A stretch of 64,000 bases of DNA from Streptomyces achromogenes (GTDB lineage: Bacteria > Actinomycetota > Actinomycetes > Streptomycetales > Streptomycetaceae): NCBI RefSeq assembly GCF_030816715.1, contig NZ_JAUSYH010000001.1:2914001-2978000 (forward strand), read 5' to 3'. The notes beneath the pieces were generated by a model. It ran no database searches and had not been told where the DNA came from. It saw nothing but the letters and a program-made list of their open reading frames with translations. A program made the translations under genes and the position numbers. Shown in pieces: positions 51,398 through 59,774 of the stretch. Positions within the stretch are counted from its first letter, which is position 1; each line of letters opens with the position of its first letter.

Positions 51398-53044
51398 TCA
51401 GTTCACGTTGACGGCGCTCCAGGCCGCCGCCACCGCGTTGTACTCCGTGCCGCCGGCGCCGTAGAGGTCACGGGCGGCGTTCAGGGTCGCCGTCCGCGCA
51501 CCCGCGTACTTGGTGGAGGACGTCATGTAGACGGTCAGCGCCCGGTACCAGATGGCGCCCAGCTTGTCGCGGCCGATGCCGGTGACCGTCGAGCCGTTGG
51601 ACGTCGGGGAGTTGTAGGTGACGCCGTTGATCGTCTTCGTTCCGCTGCCCTCCGCGAGGAGGTACGCGAAGTGGTTGGCGACGCCCGAGGAGTAGTGCAC
51701 GTCGAGGTTGCCGACCGAGCTGCTCCAGGAGTCGGCCGAATTGCCGTCCTTGCTCGGCTTGTCCATGTAGCGCAGGGCGTCCCGGCCGAATCCGGAACGG
51801 ACGATCTTCTCGCCGATGAGGTAGTCGCCGACGTCGGAGGAGTTGTTGGCGTAGAACTCCACCAGCGAGCCGAAGATGTCGGAGGTCGCCTCGTTCAGGC
51901 CGCCGGACTCGCCCGAGTAGGTCAGGTTCGCCGACTTGGACGTCACGCCGTGCGACATCTCGTGGCCGGCCACGTCCAGCCCCACCAGCGGGCCGAGCTG
52001 CGTGGCGTTGCCGTCGCCGTACGTCATGCAGAAGCAGCTGTCGTCCCAGAAGGCGTTGGCGTAGTTGTTGCCGTAGTGGACGCGGTTGTAGGAGCCCTTG
52101 CCGTCGTTGCCGATGCCGTTGCGGCCGTGCACGTTCTTGTAGTAGTCCCAGGTCACGTTGGTGCCGTACTGGGCGTCCACGGCCGCCGTCGCGCGGTCGG
52201 CCGCGGCTCCCGTCCCCCAGTGGTTGTCGGCGTCCGTGAACAGCGTTGCGGGGGCCCGGCTGAAGCAGATGCCGAAGAAGCACAGGTCGGTCTTGTTCTC
52301 CGCGTCGCCGGTGTACGTGTTGCCGCGCGTCGGGTCCTTGAGCTGGTACGTCGATCCCGACTGGGTCGTCTCCAGCGCGACCGTGCCGCCGTACAGGGAC
52401 TTGCCGTCGCCGGTGACCGTCTCCAGGGCGTCCCAGGCGTCGATCTGGGCGCCGGTGCGCGCGTCGGTCAGCACGGTGCGGGCGACCGGGTTGCCGAGCG
52501 AGTCCAGCCCGACGGCGTTGGTCCGCCAGGCCAGTCTCGGGGCGCCGTGCAGGGCGTCGACGACCAGCTGCGGCTTGGCCTTCACCTGCTGGAGACGGTC
52601 GCCGAGGTTGGCCGCGCGCAGGGCGTTCACGGCGACGTCGGCGGCCTTGGGCGCGGAGAGCTTCGGGGTGATGCTCGGCAGTTCGATCGCCGCCCCGGTC
52701 GCGCGGTCGGCGCTGCGGTACGTGCCGTCGGGGGCCAGGTGGATCACGAAGTCCCCGCCGAGCACCGGGAGTTGCCGGTAGGTGCGGTCGTAGCGGACGT
52801 GCTGGGCGCCGTTCTTGTCGACCACCACGTCACGCACGGACGTGGCCTGCCCGGCGGTGACGCCCAGGGCCGCGGCCCGGTCGGCGAGGACCTCCGCCGC
52901 GTTGTCGAGGGCGGTGGCGCGGGTCGGTCTGTCGGCCGCACCGGCGGCCGGGGAGAGCGCGGCGGCCAGGAGTGCGGCCGTGGTGACGGCGATGCCGGTG
53001 GTGGTGAGACGGGAACCTCGGACGTGCTGCCGTATCCGACTCAT
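51398..53044 (-). CDS. Secreted M4-family (thermolysin-like) zinc metallopeptidase
   Basis: A 548-aa preproenzyme. The signal peptide (about 1-37, ending AAGAAD) is followed by an FTP/PepSY-type propeptide (about 40-205) that keeps the enzyme folded and inactive. In the catalytic domain the zinc ligands are His361, His365 (GHEMSHGV) and Glu385 (GGLNEATSD), with catalytic Glu362. The 24-residue spacing from the first His to the distal Glu equals that in thermolysin. GVANHFAYLL and GIGRDKLGAIWYRAL are family C-terminal segments. ATG 53044 begins a proper n-region; the upstream open frame is rejected. It degrades external protein. Confidence 0.95.
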   Translation of the reverse strand: MSRIRQHVRGSRLTTTGIAVTTAALLAAALSPAAGAADRPTRATALDNAAEVLADRAAALGVTAGQATSVRDVVVDKNGAQHVRYDRTYRQLPVLGGDFVIHLAPDGTYRSADRATGAAIELPSITPKLSAPKAADVAVNALRAANLGDRLQQVKAKPQLVVDALHGAPRLAWRTNAVGLDSLGNPVARTVLTDARTGAQIDAWDALETVTGDGKSLYGGTVALETTQSGSTYQLKDPTRGNTYTGDAENKTDLCFFGICFSRAPATLFTDADNHWGTGAAADRATAAVDAQYGTNVTWDYYKNVHGRNGIGNDGKGSYNRVHYGNNYANAFWDDSCFCMTYGDGNATQLGPLVGLDVAGHEMSHGVTSKSANLTYSGESGGLNEATSDIFGSLVEFYANNSSDVGDYLIGEKIVRSGFGRDALRYMDKPSKDGNSADSWSSSVGNLDVHYSSGVANHFAYLLAEGSGTKTINGVTYNSPTSNGSTVTGIGRDKLGAIWYRALTVYMTSSTKYAGARTATLNAARDLYGAGGTEYNAVAAAWSAVNVN

Positions 53045-53197
53045 CAGTCTCTTCGGTCTCCTCAGGAAGGCGCCGTGGGGGCGCGCGTGGGGATGGCGCT
53101 GACGTCGTCCTGGCATTTAAGAGGCCTCGACATGTCATGTCCATAGCATCGACGCGAGGGACCGGTGCAGGGGCGGTGAGGGGAGAGAATCGGTTCC

Positions 53198-53629
53198 GTG
53201 ACCGCACCCGCACTCCCCTTCTTCGTCTACGGCACCCTGCGCCCGGGCCAGGTCAACCACGACCTCTTCCTGCACGGCCGCACCCTGCGCGAGGAGCCGG
53301 CCCGGCTGCCGGGCGCGGTGCTGTACGACGGGCCCGGATATCCCTACGCGGTCGAGGCCCCGGGCGAAGCCGGCGCGACCGTCGCCGGGGACCTCGTGAC
53401 GGCCCGCCCCGAGACGTACGCCCGGCTGCTCGCCGACCTCGACCGGCTGGAGGAGTACTCACCCGGCGACCCGCGCAACCTCTACGAGCGCGTCGCGCGC
53501 GAGGTGACGAGGCCGGCCGGCGCCACTCCCGTCCGCGCCTGGGTGTACGTGGCCGCACCCGCCGTCGCCGCCGGTCTGCGGGTGCGCGGAAAGCCGATCG
53601 AGGGCGGCGACTGGCTCACCCGGCACTGA
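53198..53629 (+). CDS. Gamma-glutamylcyclotransferase-like (AIG2/GGCT) protein
   Basis: A 143-aa small cytoplasmic enzyme. The N-terminal FFVYGTLRPGQVNHDLF matches the YGTLR substrate-binding loop, and the catalytic acid is in DLDRLEEYSPGDP. Members form 5-oxoproline from gamma-glutamyl amines or peptides; the exact substrate is uncertain. GTG 53198 is the start, with GGGGAGAG upstream at slightly long spacing. It is monocistronic. Confidence 0.9.
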   Translation: MTAPALPFFVYGTLRPGQVNHDLFLHGRTLREEPARLPGAVLYDGPGYPYAVEAPGEAGATVAGDLVTARPETYARLLADLDRLEEYSPGDPRNLYERVAREVTRPAGATPVRAWVYVAAPAVAAGLRVRGKPIEGGDWLTRH

Positions 53630-53845
53630 CCGGTCACCCGTTCACACGCCCTGCGGACGGTTTTCCGCGCGACTCCCGCCACACGCACGTGACCTGGCGA
53701 AACGTGACCGCGGACCACCCCGGCCGCAGCACATCTGACACCCGTTCAACCCATTCCTGACGCATCATCAGCAAGCGCGTCCGCCCCGCTGCGACTTACC
53801 TCGGAAGGGCAGGGAATCTCGAGGAGCGAGCTCGAAGGAGCATCG

Positions 53846-54406
53846 ATGCGACGACGGACCGCCCGTCTGCTGACCGCCCGTCTGCTGACCGGTACCGCGC
53901 TCGCCGTCACCGCCGCGGCCGCCTTCGCCGCGCCCGCGCACGCCGTCGCCGGCAGCAGTAGCACCGGTACCGACGCGGGACACCTGGAGGTGTACCCGGC
54001 CACCGCGGTGCCGGGCGGACAGGTCTCGGTGAACACGGCGGACTGCGGGGCGGGCGCGGCGGCCGGCGACGCCGGAGCCGTGGGCGCCGGCCGCTTCCCG
54101 CTCGCGCCCGTCGCCCACGAGGGCGAGGCGGCCGGACGGTTCGGGGTGCCGCCGAGCGCGCAGCCGGGCACGTACGAGATCGTCGCGGAGTGCGCCGCGG
54201 ACGGCCGGCGGATCACCGGTGACCTGGTGGTCGTGCTGGCCTCGGACCGGCAGCAGACCCATCCGCGAGGAAGTGTGAAGACGGGGGTCGGCGGCGCACT
54301 GGGCCCCGACCCCGTACAGACCGCGGCCGGTGTGACGGGTCTCGCCGTCGCCGCCGCGGGCGGTACCTGGCTCCTGCATCGCCGGGCGAGAGGCGACGGG
54401 ATCTGA
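53846..54406 (+). CDS. Small surface-anchored protein with sorting-like tail
   Basis: A 186-aa exported protein. The signal peptide runs to about residue 36 (AAPAHAVAG). An Ig-like middle follows (HLEVYPATAVPGGQVSVNT, then FGVPPSAQPGTYEIVAECA). The tail has a Gly-rich linker, a hydrophobic span (VTGLAVAAAGGTWLL) and the basic end HRRARGDG, like a cell-wall sorting signal but with no LPXTG-type pentapeptide visible. A class F-like sortase gene lies 243 bp downstream on the same strand, so this could be its substrate or simply a membrane protein. Confidence 0.8.
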   Translation: MRRRTARLLTARLLTGTALAVTAAAAFAAPAHAVAGSSSTGTDAGHLEVYPATAVPGGQVSVNTADCGAGAAAGDAGAVGAGRFPLAPVAHEGEAAGRFGVPPSAQPGTYEIVAECAADGRRITGDLVVVLASDRQQTHPRGSVKTGVGGALGPDPVQTAAGVTGLAVAAAGGTWLLHRRARGDGI

Positions 54407-54428
54407 CGGACACCCTCCGCTGTCCGTC
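54405..54428 (+). terminator. Terminator overlapping the surface-protein stop
   Basis: GACGGACA (54405-54412) and TGTCCGTC (54421-54428) form a perfect 8-bp stem with an 8-base loop, starting within the TGA stop codon. Confidence 0.6.
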
Positions 54429-54548
54429 CGCCGGTACCGCATGTCCCCTCCCCCTCCGGGTCCGACGCCCCTCGCGGCCCGGAGGGGGACACGGGAGTTC
54501 CCGCACGCTCCCGCACGCCCGCCGCCACCACGGCGGCCGCCACCACGC

Positions 54549-54636
54549 GGGACATCACCACATCGGACGTCACCAAGCCGGACGTCACCAAGCCGGACGC
54601 CATACGCCGGACATCACCACGCCGGACGTCACAGAA
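54549..54636. repeat. 15-bp tandem repeats before the sortase gene
   Basis: About six units of CGGACGTCACCAAGC and variants (GGACATCACCACGC) lie head to tail and end just upstream of the sortase ribosome-binding site. Confidence 0.8.
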
Positions 54637-54649
54637 ACGGGGTCTCCCG

Positions 54650-55276
54650 ATGCGCAGGGTCGGCAACACCGCCATATCCGCCGTCACCGCGGCCGCCCTG
54701 TGCAGCGGCGCGTGGCTGCTGCACAGCGGCGCCGAGACGCACGCCCCGCCGCAGCCGTCCGCCGCCCAGGCCCACACGGCCGGCCCGGACGCCCCGGCCA
54801 GGTCCGCCCCGGTGCTGCCACCCTCCCCACCCGACCGCATCCGCATCCCCGCGATCCATGTGGACGCCCCCCTGACGGGCCTCGCCCTCACCCCGTCCGG
54901 CAGCCTCGACGTCCCGCCCGCCGAGAAGGAGAACCTCGCCGGCTGGTACGAGGCCGGCACCACCCCCGGCGAAAGGGGCACCGCGATCGTCGCCGGCCAC
55001 GTCGACAACGCCGACGGTCCCGCCGTCTTCTACGACCTCGGCGCGCTGCGCAGGGGCAGCGCCATCGAGGTGGACCGGCGTGACGGCGGCGTGGCCGTGT
55101 TCACCGTGGACGCCGTCGAGGTCTACCCGGCCCGCGACTTCCCCGACGAGAAGGTCTACGGGGCGGCGAGCAGGCCCGAGCTGCGGGTGATCACCTGCGG
55201 CGGGGGCTACTCGAAGGCCACCGGCTACCAGGGCAACGTGGTCGTCTTCGCCCATCTGACGTCCGCACGCGGCTGA
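54650..55276 (+). CDS. Class F-like sortase
   Basis: A 208-aa membrane-anchored transpeptidase. One N-terminal span (about 8-25) and a Pro/Ala linker lead to the sortase barrel (DRIRIPAIHVDAPLTGLAL). Catalytic His117 (IVAGHVDN) and Cys183 (LRVITCGGGY) are present. The Arg that completes the triad, about nine residues after Cys in characterised class F sortases, is not seen; that stretch reads GGGYSKATGYQGN. It may attach surface proteins such as the one upstream to the envelope. Activity is uncertain because of the missing Arg. Confidence 0.85.
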   Translation: MRRVGNTAISAVTAAALCSGAWLLHSGAETHAPPQPSAAQAHTAGPDAPARSAPVLPPSPPDRIRIPAIHVDAPLTGLALTPSGSLDVPPAEKENLAGWYEAGTTPGERGTAIVAGHVDNADGPAVFYDLGALRRGSAIEVDRRDGGVAVFTVDAVEVYPARDFPDEKVYGAASRPELRVITCGGGYSKATGYQGNVVVFAHLTSARG

Positions 55277-55287
55277 CCGCCGCCCGC

Positions 55288-55309
55288 CCCGGGGGCCCTC
55301 ACCCCCGGG
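55288..55309 (+). terminator. Terminator of the sortase gene
   Basis: CCCGGGGG (55288-55295), loop CCCTCA, CCCCCGGG (55302-55309), 11 bases after the stop codon. Confidence 0.65.
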
Positions 55310-55375
55310 AGCCGCCGGGCCGCCGGAACCCTCACACCGCGCCCCGGGCCCCGCTGAGGGCAGCGTTCCTCGCGG

Positions 55376-55402
55376 GAAACAACCGTGATGCGGACGGGTA
55401 AC
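55376..55402 (+). promoter_or_regulatory. GlnR-like boxes before the nitrite reductase operon
   Basis: GAAAC (55376-55380), 6 bases, GATGC, 6 bases, GTAAC (55398-55402), an 11-bp periodic arrangement like GlnR boxes of nitrogen genes in Streptomyces, though the middle box is degenerate. It lies 24 bases upstream of the ATG at 55426. Confidence 0.5.
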
Positions 55403-55425
55403 GTCGGCACCGCACGCTCCTGGAC

Positions 55426-56637
55426 ATGACCTCGAATTCGCGTGTGGTGGTGATCGGCGCCGGCCTCGCGGGCGCCCGACTCGCCCGCCGGCTCGGCGAG
55501 CTGGGCACGCCCGCACTGCTCGTCGGCGAGGAGGAGCACCGGCCGTACAACCGGGTCCTGCTCGCGGAGGTGCTGGCCGGCCGGTACGCCCCCGAGGTGA
55601 TCGCGCTGCCCGCGCCCGCCGGACTGGTCCGGGCCCGGGTGACCGGCATCGACCGCGACCGGCGGACCGTGTCCTGCGCGGACGGCTCCGAGATCGCGTA
55701 CGGCACGCTCGTCCTGGCTACCGGCTCCAACCCGGTGCTGCCGCCGCTGCGCGGCCTGTTCACCCCCGACCACGTCCTGCCCGAGGGCGTCCACGCCTTC
55801 CGGACCATGGACGACTGCCTCGGCCTGTCCAAGGCGGTCCGGCCGGGTGTGCGGGCGGTCGTCATCGGCGGCGGGCTGCTCGGCGTCTCGGCGGCCCGTG
55901 CGCTCGCCGTGCGCGGCGCGCAGGTCGTCCTCGCCCAGCAGGCCGAGCGCCTGATGGAACGCCAGCTCGACCCGAACGCCTCCCGGCTGGTCCTGCGGCA
56001 CCTGAAGGACCTCGGCGTCGAGGTCCACACCGAGTGCCGGGTGCGCGACGTGCGCTGCCTGGGCGGCGCCGTCCGCTCGGTGGAGATGGCCGACGGCTAC
56101 GCCCTCGACGCCGACCTGGTGGTGCTGGCCTGCGGCGTCTCGCCGCGCGCCGGTCTCGCCAAGGACGCGGGACTCGCCGTCCACAAGGGCGTCCTCGTCG
56201 ACGACGAGCTGCGCACCTCCGACCCCCACATCCGCGCGATCGGCGACTGCGCACAGCACGACGGGACCGTGTACGGCCTCGCCGCGCCCGCCCTGGAACA
56301 GGCCGACGCGCTGGCCGAGTCGCTCGCCGGACGGCCGTCCCGCTACACCGGCACCCGCGTCCTCACCCGGCTCACCCTCGCCGGCAACAGCGCCTTCGAC
56401 CTCGCCGCCTTCGGCGAGACCGAGCCGCTCCCCGGCGACGACGTCGTGCAGCTCGCCGACGCCACCCGAGGCACCTACCGCAAGGTCGTCGTCCGCGACG
56501 ACCGCCTGGTCGGCGGGGTCCTCGTCGGCGAACTCGGCACCGTCGGCGCGCTCGCCCGCGCCTGGGAGGGAGCAGAGCCGCTGCCCTCCGACGGCGGCCC
56601 CCTGCTCCACCTGCTCACCAACGATGGAGGCTCCTGA
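55426..56637 (+). CDS. FAD-dependent pyridine nucleotide oxidoreductase of the nitrite/nitrate reductase operon
   Basis: A 403-aa flavoprotein with the two Rossmann motifs VVVIGAGLAGARLARRL and VIGGGLLGVSAARALAV, the second FAD motif IRAIGDCAQHDG and a C-terminal YRKVVVRDDRLVGGVLVG. It resembles the N-terminal flavin half of NirB and lacks iron-sulphur parts. It overlaps nirB (TGATG at 56635-56639). A likely role is electron delivery from NAD(P)H to nitrate reductase, as with NasB-type proteins; this is inferred from its place. Confidence 0.88.
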   Translation: MTSNSRVVVIGAGLAGARLARRLGELGTPALLVGEEEHRPYNRVLLAEVLAGRYAPEVIALPAPAGLVRARVTGIDRDRRTVSCADGSEIAYGTLVLATGSNPVLPPLRGLFTPDHVLPEGVHAFRTMDDCLGLSKAVRPGVRAVVIGGGLLGVSAARALAVRGAQVVLAQQAERLMERQLDPNASRLVLRHLKDLGVEVHTECRVRDVRCLGGAVRSVEMADGYALDADLVVLACGVSPRAGLAKDAGLAVHKGVLVDDELRTSDPHIRAIGDCAQHDGTVYGLAAPALEQADALAESLAGRPSRYTGTRVLTRLTLAGNSAFDLAAFGETEPLPGDDVVQLADATRGTYRKVVVRDDRLVGGVLVGELGTVGALARAWEGAEPLPSDGGPLLHLLTNDGGS

Positions 56638-59243
56638 TGACCGCCACCCCGGAGGCCACGGAGGCCACCCCCACGATCGTGCTCGTCGGCCACGGCATGG
56701 TCGGCCAGCGTTTCCTCGAGGCGCTCGCCGAACGCGGCCTGACCGCCACCCACCGCGTGGTCGTGCTCTGTGAGGAGCCGCGTCCCGCCTACGACCGCGT
56801 CGCCCTCACCTCGTACTTCTCGGGGAAGACGCCCGAGGACCTGTCCCTGACCGACCTGGAGTTCATCGCCGCGCACGGCATCGAGCTGCACGTCGGGGAC
56901 CCCGCGCAGACCGTCGACCGCGAGGCCCGCCGGGTGACCGCCCGCTCGGGACTGGTCGTCGACTACGACGTCCTCGTGCTGGCCACCGGCTCCTACCCGT
57001 TCGTCCCGCCGGTGCCCGGCAAGGACGCCGAGGGCTGCTTCGTCTACCGCACGATCGACGACCTCCTCGCCATCGAGGAGTACGCGAGGACGCGCGCCAC
57101 GACCGGCGCCGTCGTCGGCGGCGGGCTCCTCGGACTGGAGGCGGCGGGCGCCCTCAAGGGCCTCGGACTCACCTCCCACATCGTGGAGTTCGCGCCCCGG
57201 CTGATGCCCGTCCAGGTCGACGCGGGCGGCGGCGCGGCCCTGCTGCGCACCATCGAGGACATGGGCCTGTCCGTGCACACGGGCGTCGGCACCCAGGAGA
57301 TCCTGGTCGGCGAGGACGGCGCCGTCACCGGCATGAAGCTCTCCGACGGCTCCGAACTCGCCGCCGACATGGTGGTGTTCAGCGCCGGTGTGCGCCCCCG
57401 CGACCAGCTCGCCCGCGACTGCGGACTGACGGTCGGCGAGCGCGGCGGCATCACCGTCGACGAGCAGTGCCGCACCGTCGCCGACCCGCACGTCTTCGCG
57501 ATCGGCGAGTGCGCGCTGGCCGCCGACGGCCGGGTGTACGGCCTGGTCGCGCCGGGCTACGAGCAGGCCGAGACCGCGGCCGCGACGATCGCGGCCGACG
57601 AGGCCAGTTTCACCGGCGCCGACCTGTCGACCAAGCTGAAGCTGCTCGGCGTGGACGTGGCGTCCTTCGGCGACGCGCACGGCACCGCCGAGGACTGCCT
57701 GGACGTCGTCTACTCCGACTCCCGCTCCGGCCTGTACAAGAAGCTGGTCATCGGCCGTGACGGCACCCTGCTCGGCGGCATCCTGGTCGGCGACGCGGAG
57801 GCCTACGGCACCCTGCGGGCGTTCACCGGGTCCGTGCCGCCCGTCTCCCCCGAGTCGCTGGTCCTGCCGGCCGGTTCCGGAGAGGCCGTCCAGCTCGGCC
57901 CGTCCGCGCTGCCCGACGAGGCGATCATCTGCTCCTGCCACAACGTGTCCAAGGGCGCCATCCGGGGCGCGGTGACGGAGCACTCCTGCACGACCGTGCC
58001 CGAGGTCAAGAAGTGCACCAAGGCCGGCACCGGCTGCGGCAGCTGCGTCAAGGTGCTCGGCCAGCTGGTCACCGCCGAGCTGGAGGCCAGCGGCGTCGAG
58101 GTCGACAAGGGCCTGTGCGGCTGCTTCTCGCAGACCCGCGAGGAGCTGTACGAGATCGTCCTCGCCCTGCGCATCAACACCTACCAGGGCCTCCTGGACC
58201 GCTACGGCCGCGACGGCGCCCGGGGTGGCGACGGCTGCGACGTCTGCAAGCCCGCGATCGGCTCGATCATCGCGTCCCTCGCCCCGACCATCGGTGCGAG
58301 CGGCTACGTCCTGGACGGCGAGCAGGCGGCGCTGCAGGAGACCAACGACCACTTCCTGGCCAACCTGCAGAAGAACGGCTCCTACTCGGTCGTCCCGCGC
58401 ATCCCCGGCGGCGAGATCACCCCCGAGGGCCTCATCGTGATCGGTGAGATCGCCCGCGACTTCGGCCTCTACACCAAGATCACCGGAGGTCAGCGGATCG
58501 ACATGTTCGGCGCCCGCGTCGAGCAGCTCCCGCTGATCTGGACCCGGTTGGTCGACGCCGGCTTCGAGTCCGGCCACGCCTACGGCAAGTCCCTGCGCAC
58601 CGTGAAGTCCTGCGTCGGCCAGACCTGGTGCCGCTACGGCGTCCAGGACTCCGTCCGCATGGCGATCGACCTGGAGCTGCGCTACCGGGGGCTCAGGTCG
58701 CCGCACAAGCTCAAGTCGGCGGTGTCGGGCTGTGCCCGCGAGTGCGCCGAGGCCCAGTCGAAGGACTTCGGCGTCATCGCCACCTCCAACGGCTGGAACC
58801 TCTACGTCGGCGGCAACGGCGGCGCCACCCCGCGCCACGCCGACCTGCTCGCCCAGGACCTGTCGGACGCCGAACTCGTCCGGCTGATCGACCGGTTCCT
58901 GATGTTCTACATCCGCACCGCCGACCGCCTGGAGCGCACCTCGACCTGGCTGGAGCGCATCCCCGGCGGCCTCGACCACGTGCGGGACGTGGTGGTGGAG
59001 GACTCGCTCGGCATCTGCGAGGAGCTGGAGTCCCTGATGACGGCGCACGTCGCGCACTACGCCGACGAGTGGGCGACCACCATCAACGACCCCGAGAAGC
59101 TGGCCCGGTTCGTGTCCTTCGTGAACGCGCCGGACACCCCCGACCCGGTCGTCGGCTTCGTCCCCGAGCGCGACCAGATCAAGCCCGACCTGCCGCTGCT
59201 GACCATCGGCCACCGACCCCTGGAAGGGAGTGCCCAGCGATGA
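56637..59243 (+). CDS. nirB: Nitrite reductase [NAD(P)H], large subunit
   Basis: An 868-aa cytoplasmic enzyme reducing nitrite to ammonium with six electrons. In order: FAD/NAD-binding half (VLVGHGMVGQRFLEAL, VVGGGLLGLEAAGAL), a BFD-like [2Fe-2S] domain with Cys432, Cys434, Cys467 and Cys470 (ICSCHNVSKG, GTGCGSC), and the siroheme domains. The siroheme/[4Fe-4S] ligands are Cys659, Cys665, Cys699 and Cys703 (SCVGQTWCRYG, SGCARECAEAQSKDFG). It is coupled to the flavoprotein upstream and to nirD downstream (ATGA). Siroheme would come from the chelatase at 39717. Confidence 0.97.
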   Translation: MTATPEATEATPTIVLVGHGMVGQRFLEALAERGLTATHRVVVLCEEPRPAYDRVALTSYFSGKTPEDLSLTDLEFIAAHGIELHVGDPAQTVDREARRVTARSGLVVDYDVLVLATGSYPFVPPVPGKDAEGCFVYRTIDDLLAIEEYARTRATTGAVVGGGLLGLEAAGALKGLGLTSHIVEFAPRLMPVQVDAGGGAALLRTIEDMGLSVHTGVGTQEILVGEDGAVTGMKLSDGSELAADMVVFSAGVRPRDQLARDCGLTVGERGGITVDEQCRTVADPHVFAIGECALAADGRVYGLVAPGYEQAETAAATIAADEASFTGADLSTKLKLLGVDVASFGDAHGTAEDCLDVVYSDSRSGLYKKLVIGRDGTLLGGILVGDAEAYGTLRAFTGSVPPVSPESLVLPAGSGEAVQLGPSALPDEAIICSCHNVSKGAIRGAVTEHSCTTVPEVKKCTKAGTGCGSCVKVLGQLVTAELEASGVEVDKGLCGCFSQTREELYEIVLALRINTYQGLLDRYGRDGARGGDGCDVCKPAIGSIIASLAPTIGASGYVLDGEQAALQETNDHFLANLQKNGSYSVVPRIPGGEITPEGLIVIGEIARDFGLYTKITGGQRIDMFGARVEQLPLIWTRLVDAGFESGHAYGKSLRTVKSCVGQTWCRYGVQDSVRMAIDLELRYRGLRSPHKLKSAVSGCARECAEAQSKDFGVIATSNGWNLYVGGNGGATPRHADLLAQDLSDAELVRLIDRFLMFYIRTADRLERTSTWLERIPGGLDHVRDVVVEDSLGICEELESLMTAHVAHYADEWATTINDPEKLARFVSFVNAPDTPDPVVGFVPERDQIKPDLPLLTIGHRPLEGSAQR

Positions 59244-59599
59244 CCCTGGCGCCCGAGACCACCGACCTGAAGGTTCAACTCCGGCTGGCGCAGCACGCGG
59301 ACGAGTGGTTCACGGTCTGCGACCTGAGCCTGCTCGTCCCCGGCCGGGGCGTGGCCGCCCTGCTGCCGGACGGCCGCCAGGTCGCCCTGTTCCGCGACCG
59401 CGCCGGCGAGCTGTACGCCGTCGACAATCGCGACCCGTTCAGCGGCGCGGCCGTCCTCTCCCGCGGTCTCACCGGCACCCACCAGGGCCGCCCGTTCGTC
59501 GCCTCCCCCCTGCTCAAGCAGCGCTTCGACCTGACCAGCGGCGATTGCCTGGACGACGAGACGGTACGCATCCACACGTACCAGGTCCGCACGGCCTGA
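59240..59599 (+). CDS. nirD: Nitrite reductase small subunit
   Basis: A 119-aa Rieske-fold subunit of assimilatory nitrite reductase. The sequence (WFTVCDLSLLVPGRGVAAL, YAVDNRDPFSGAAVLSRG, ASPLLKQRFDLTSG) lacks the Cys-His pairs of true Rieske proteins, as is normal for NirD, so it is structural. Its ATG overlaps the nirB stop. Confidence 0.96.
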   Translation: MTLAPETTDLKVQLRLAQHADEWFTVCDLSLLVPGRGVAALLPDGRQVALFRDRAGELYAVDNRDPFSGAAVLSRGLTGTHQGRPFVASPLLKQRFDLTSGDCLDDETVRIHTYQVRTA

Positions 59600-59637
59600 G
59601 GAAGCGGTCCGGCCCGGCCGGCGGCACGGATGCCGAC

Positions 59638-59660
59638 CGGTCCGGTGACTCACCGGACCG
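59638..59660. terminator. Bidirectional terminator / palindrome
   Basis: CGGTCCGGTGA-C-TCACCGGACCG is a perfect 11-bp inverted repeat between the convergent nirD and SDR genes. Confidence 0.7.
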
Positions 59661-59774
59661 CCGCCGAAGGCGGGGGCGGCCTCGGACACCGAGCAGCCCG
59701 GCAGCGACACCGGCAACGGCACCCGAACGGGGTTCCGGCCCCTGGAGCGCTCAGGACGTCCGGCCATCGACGCA

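Noticed and set aside
51311..53146. 611-aa plus-strand frame opposite the metallopeptidase
   Set aside because: Shadow frame; the minus strand has complete M4 zinc-site motifs with correct spacing.
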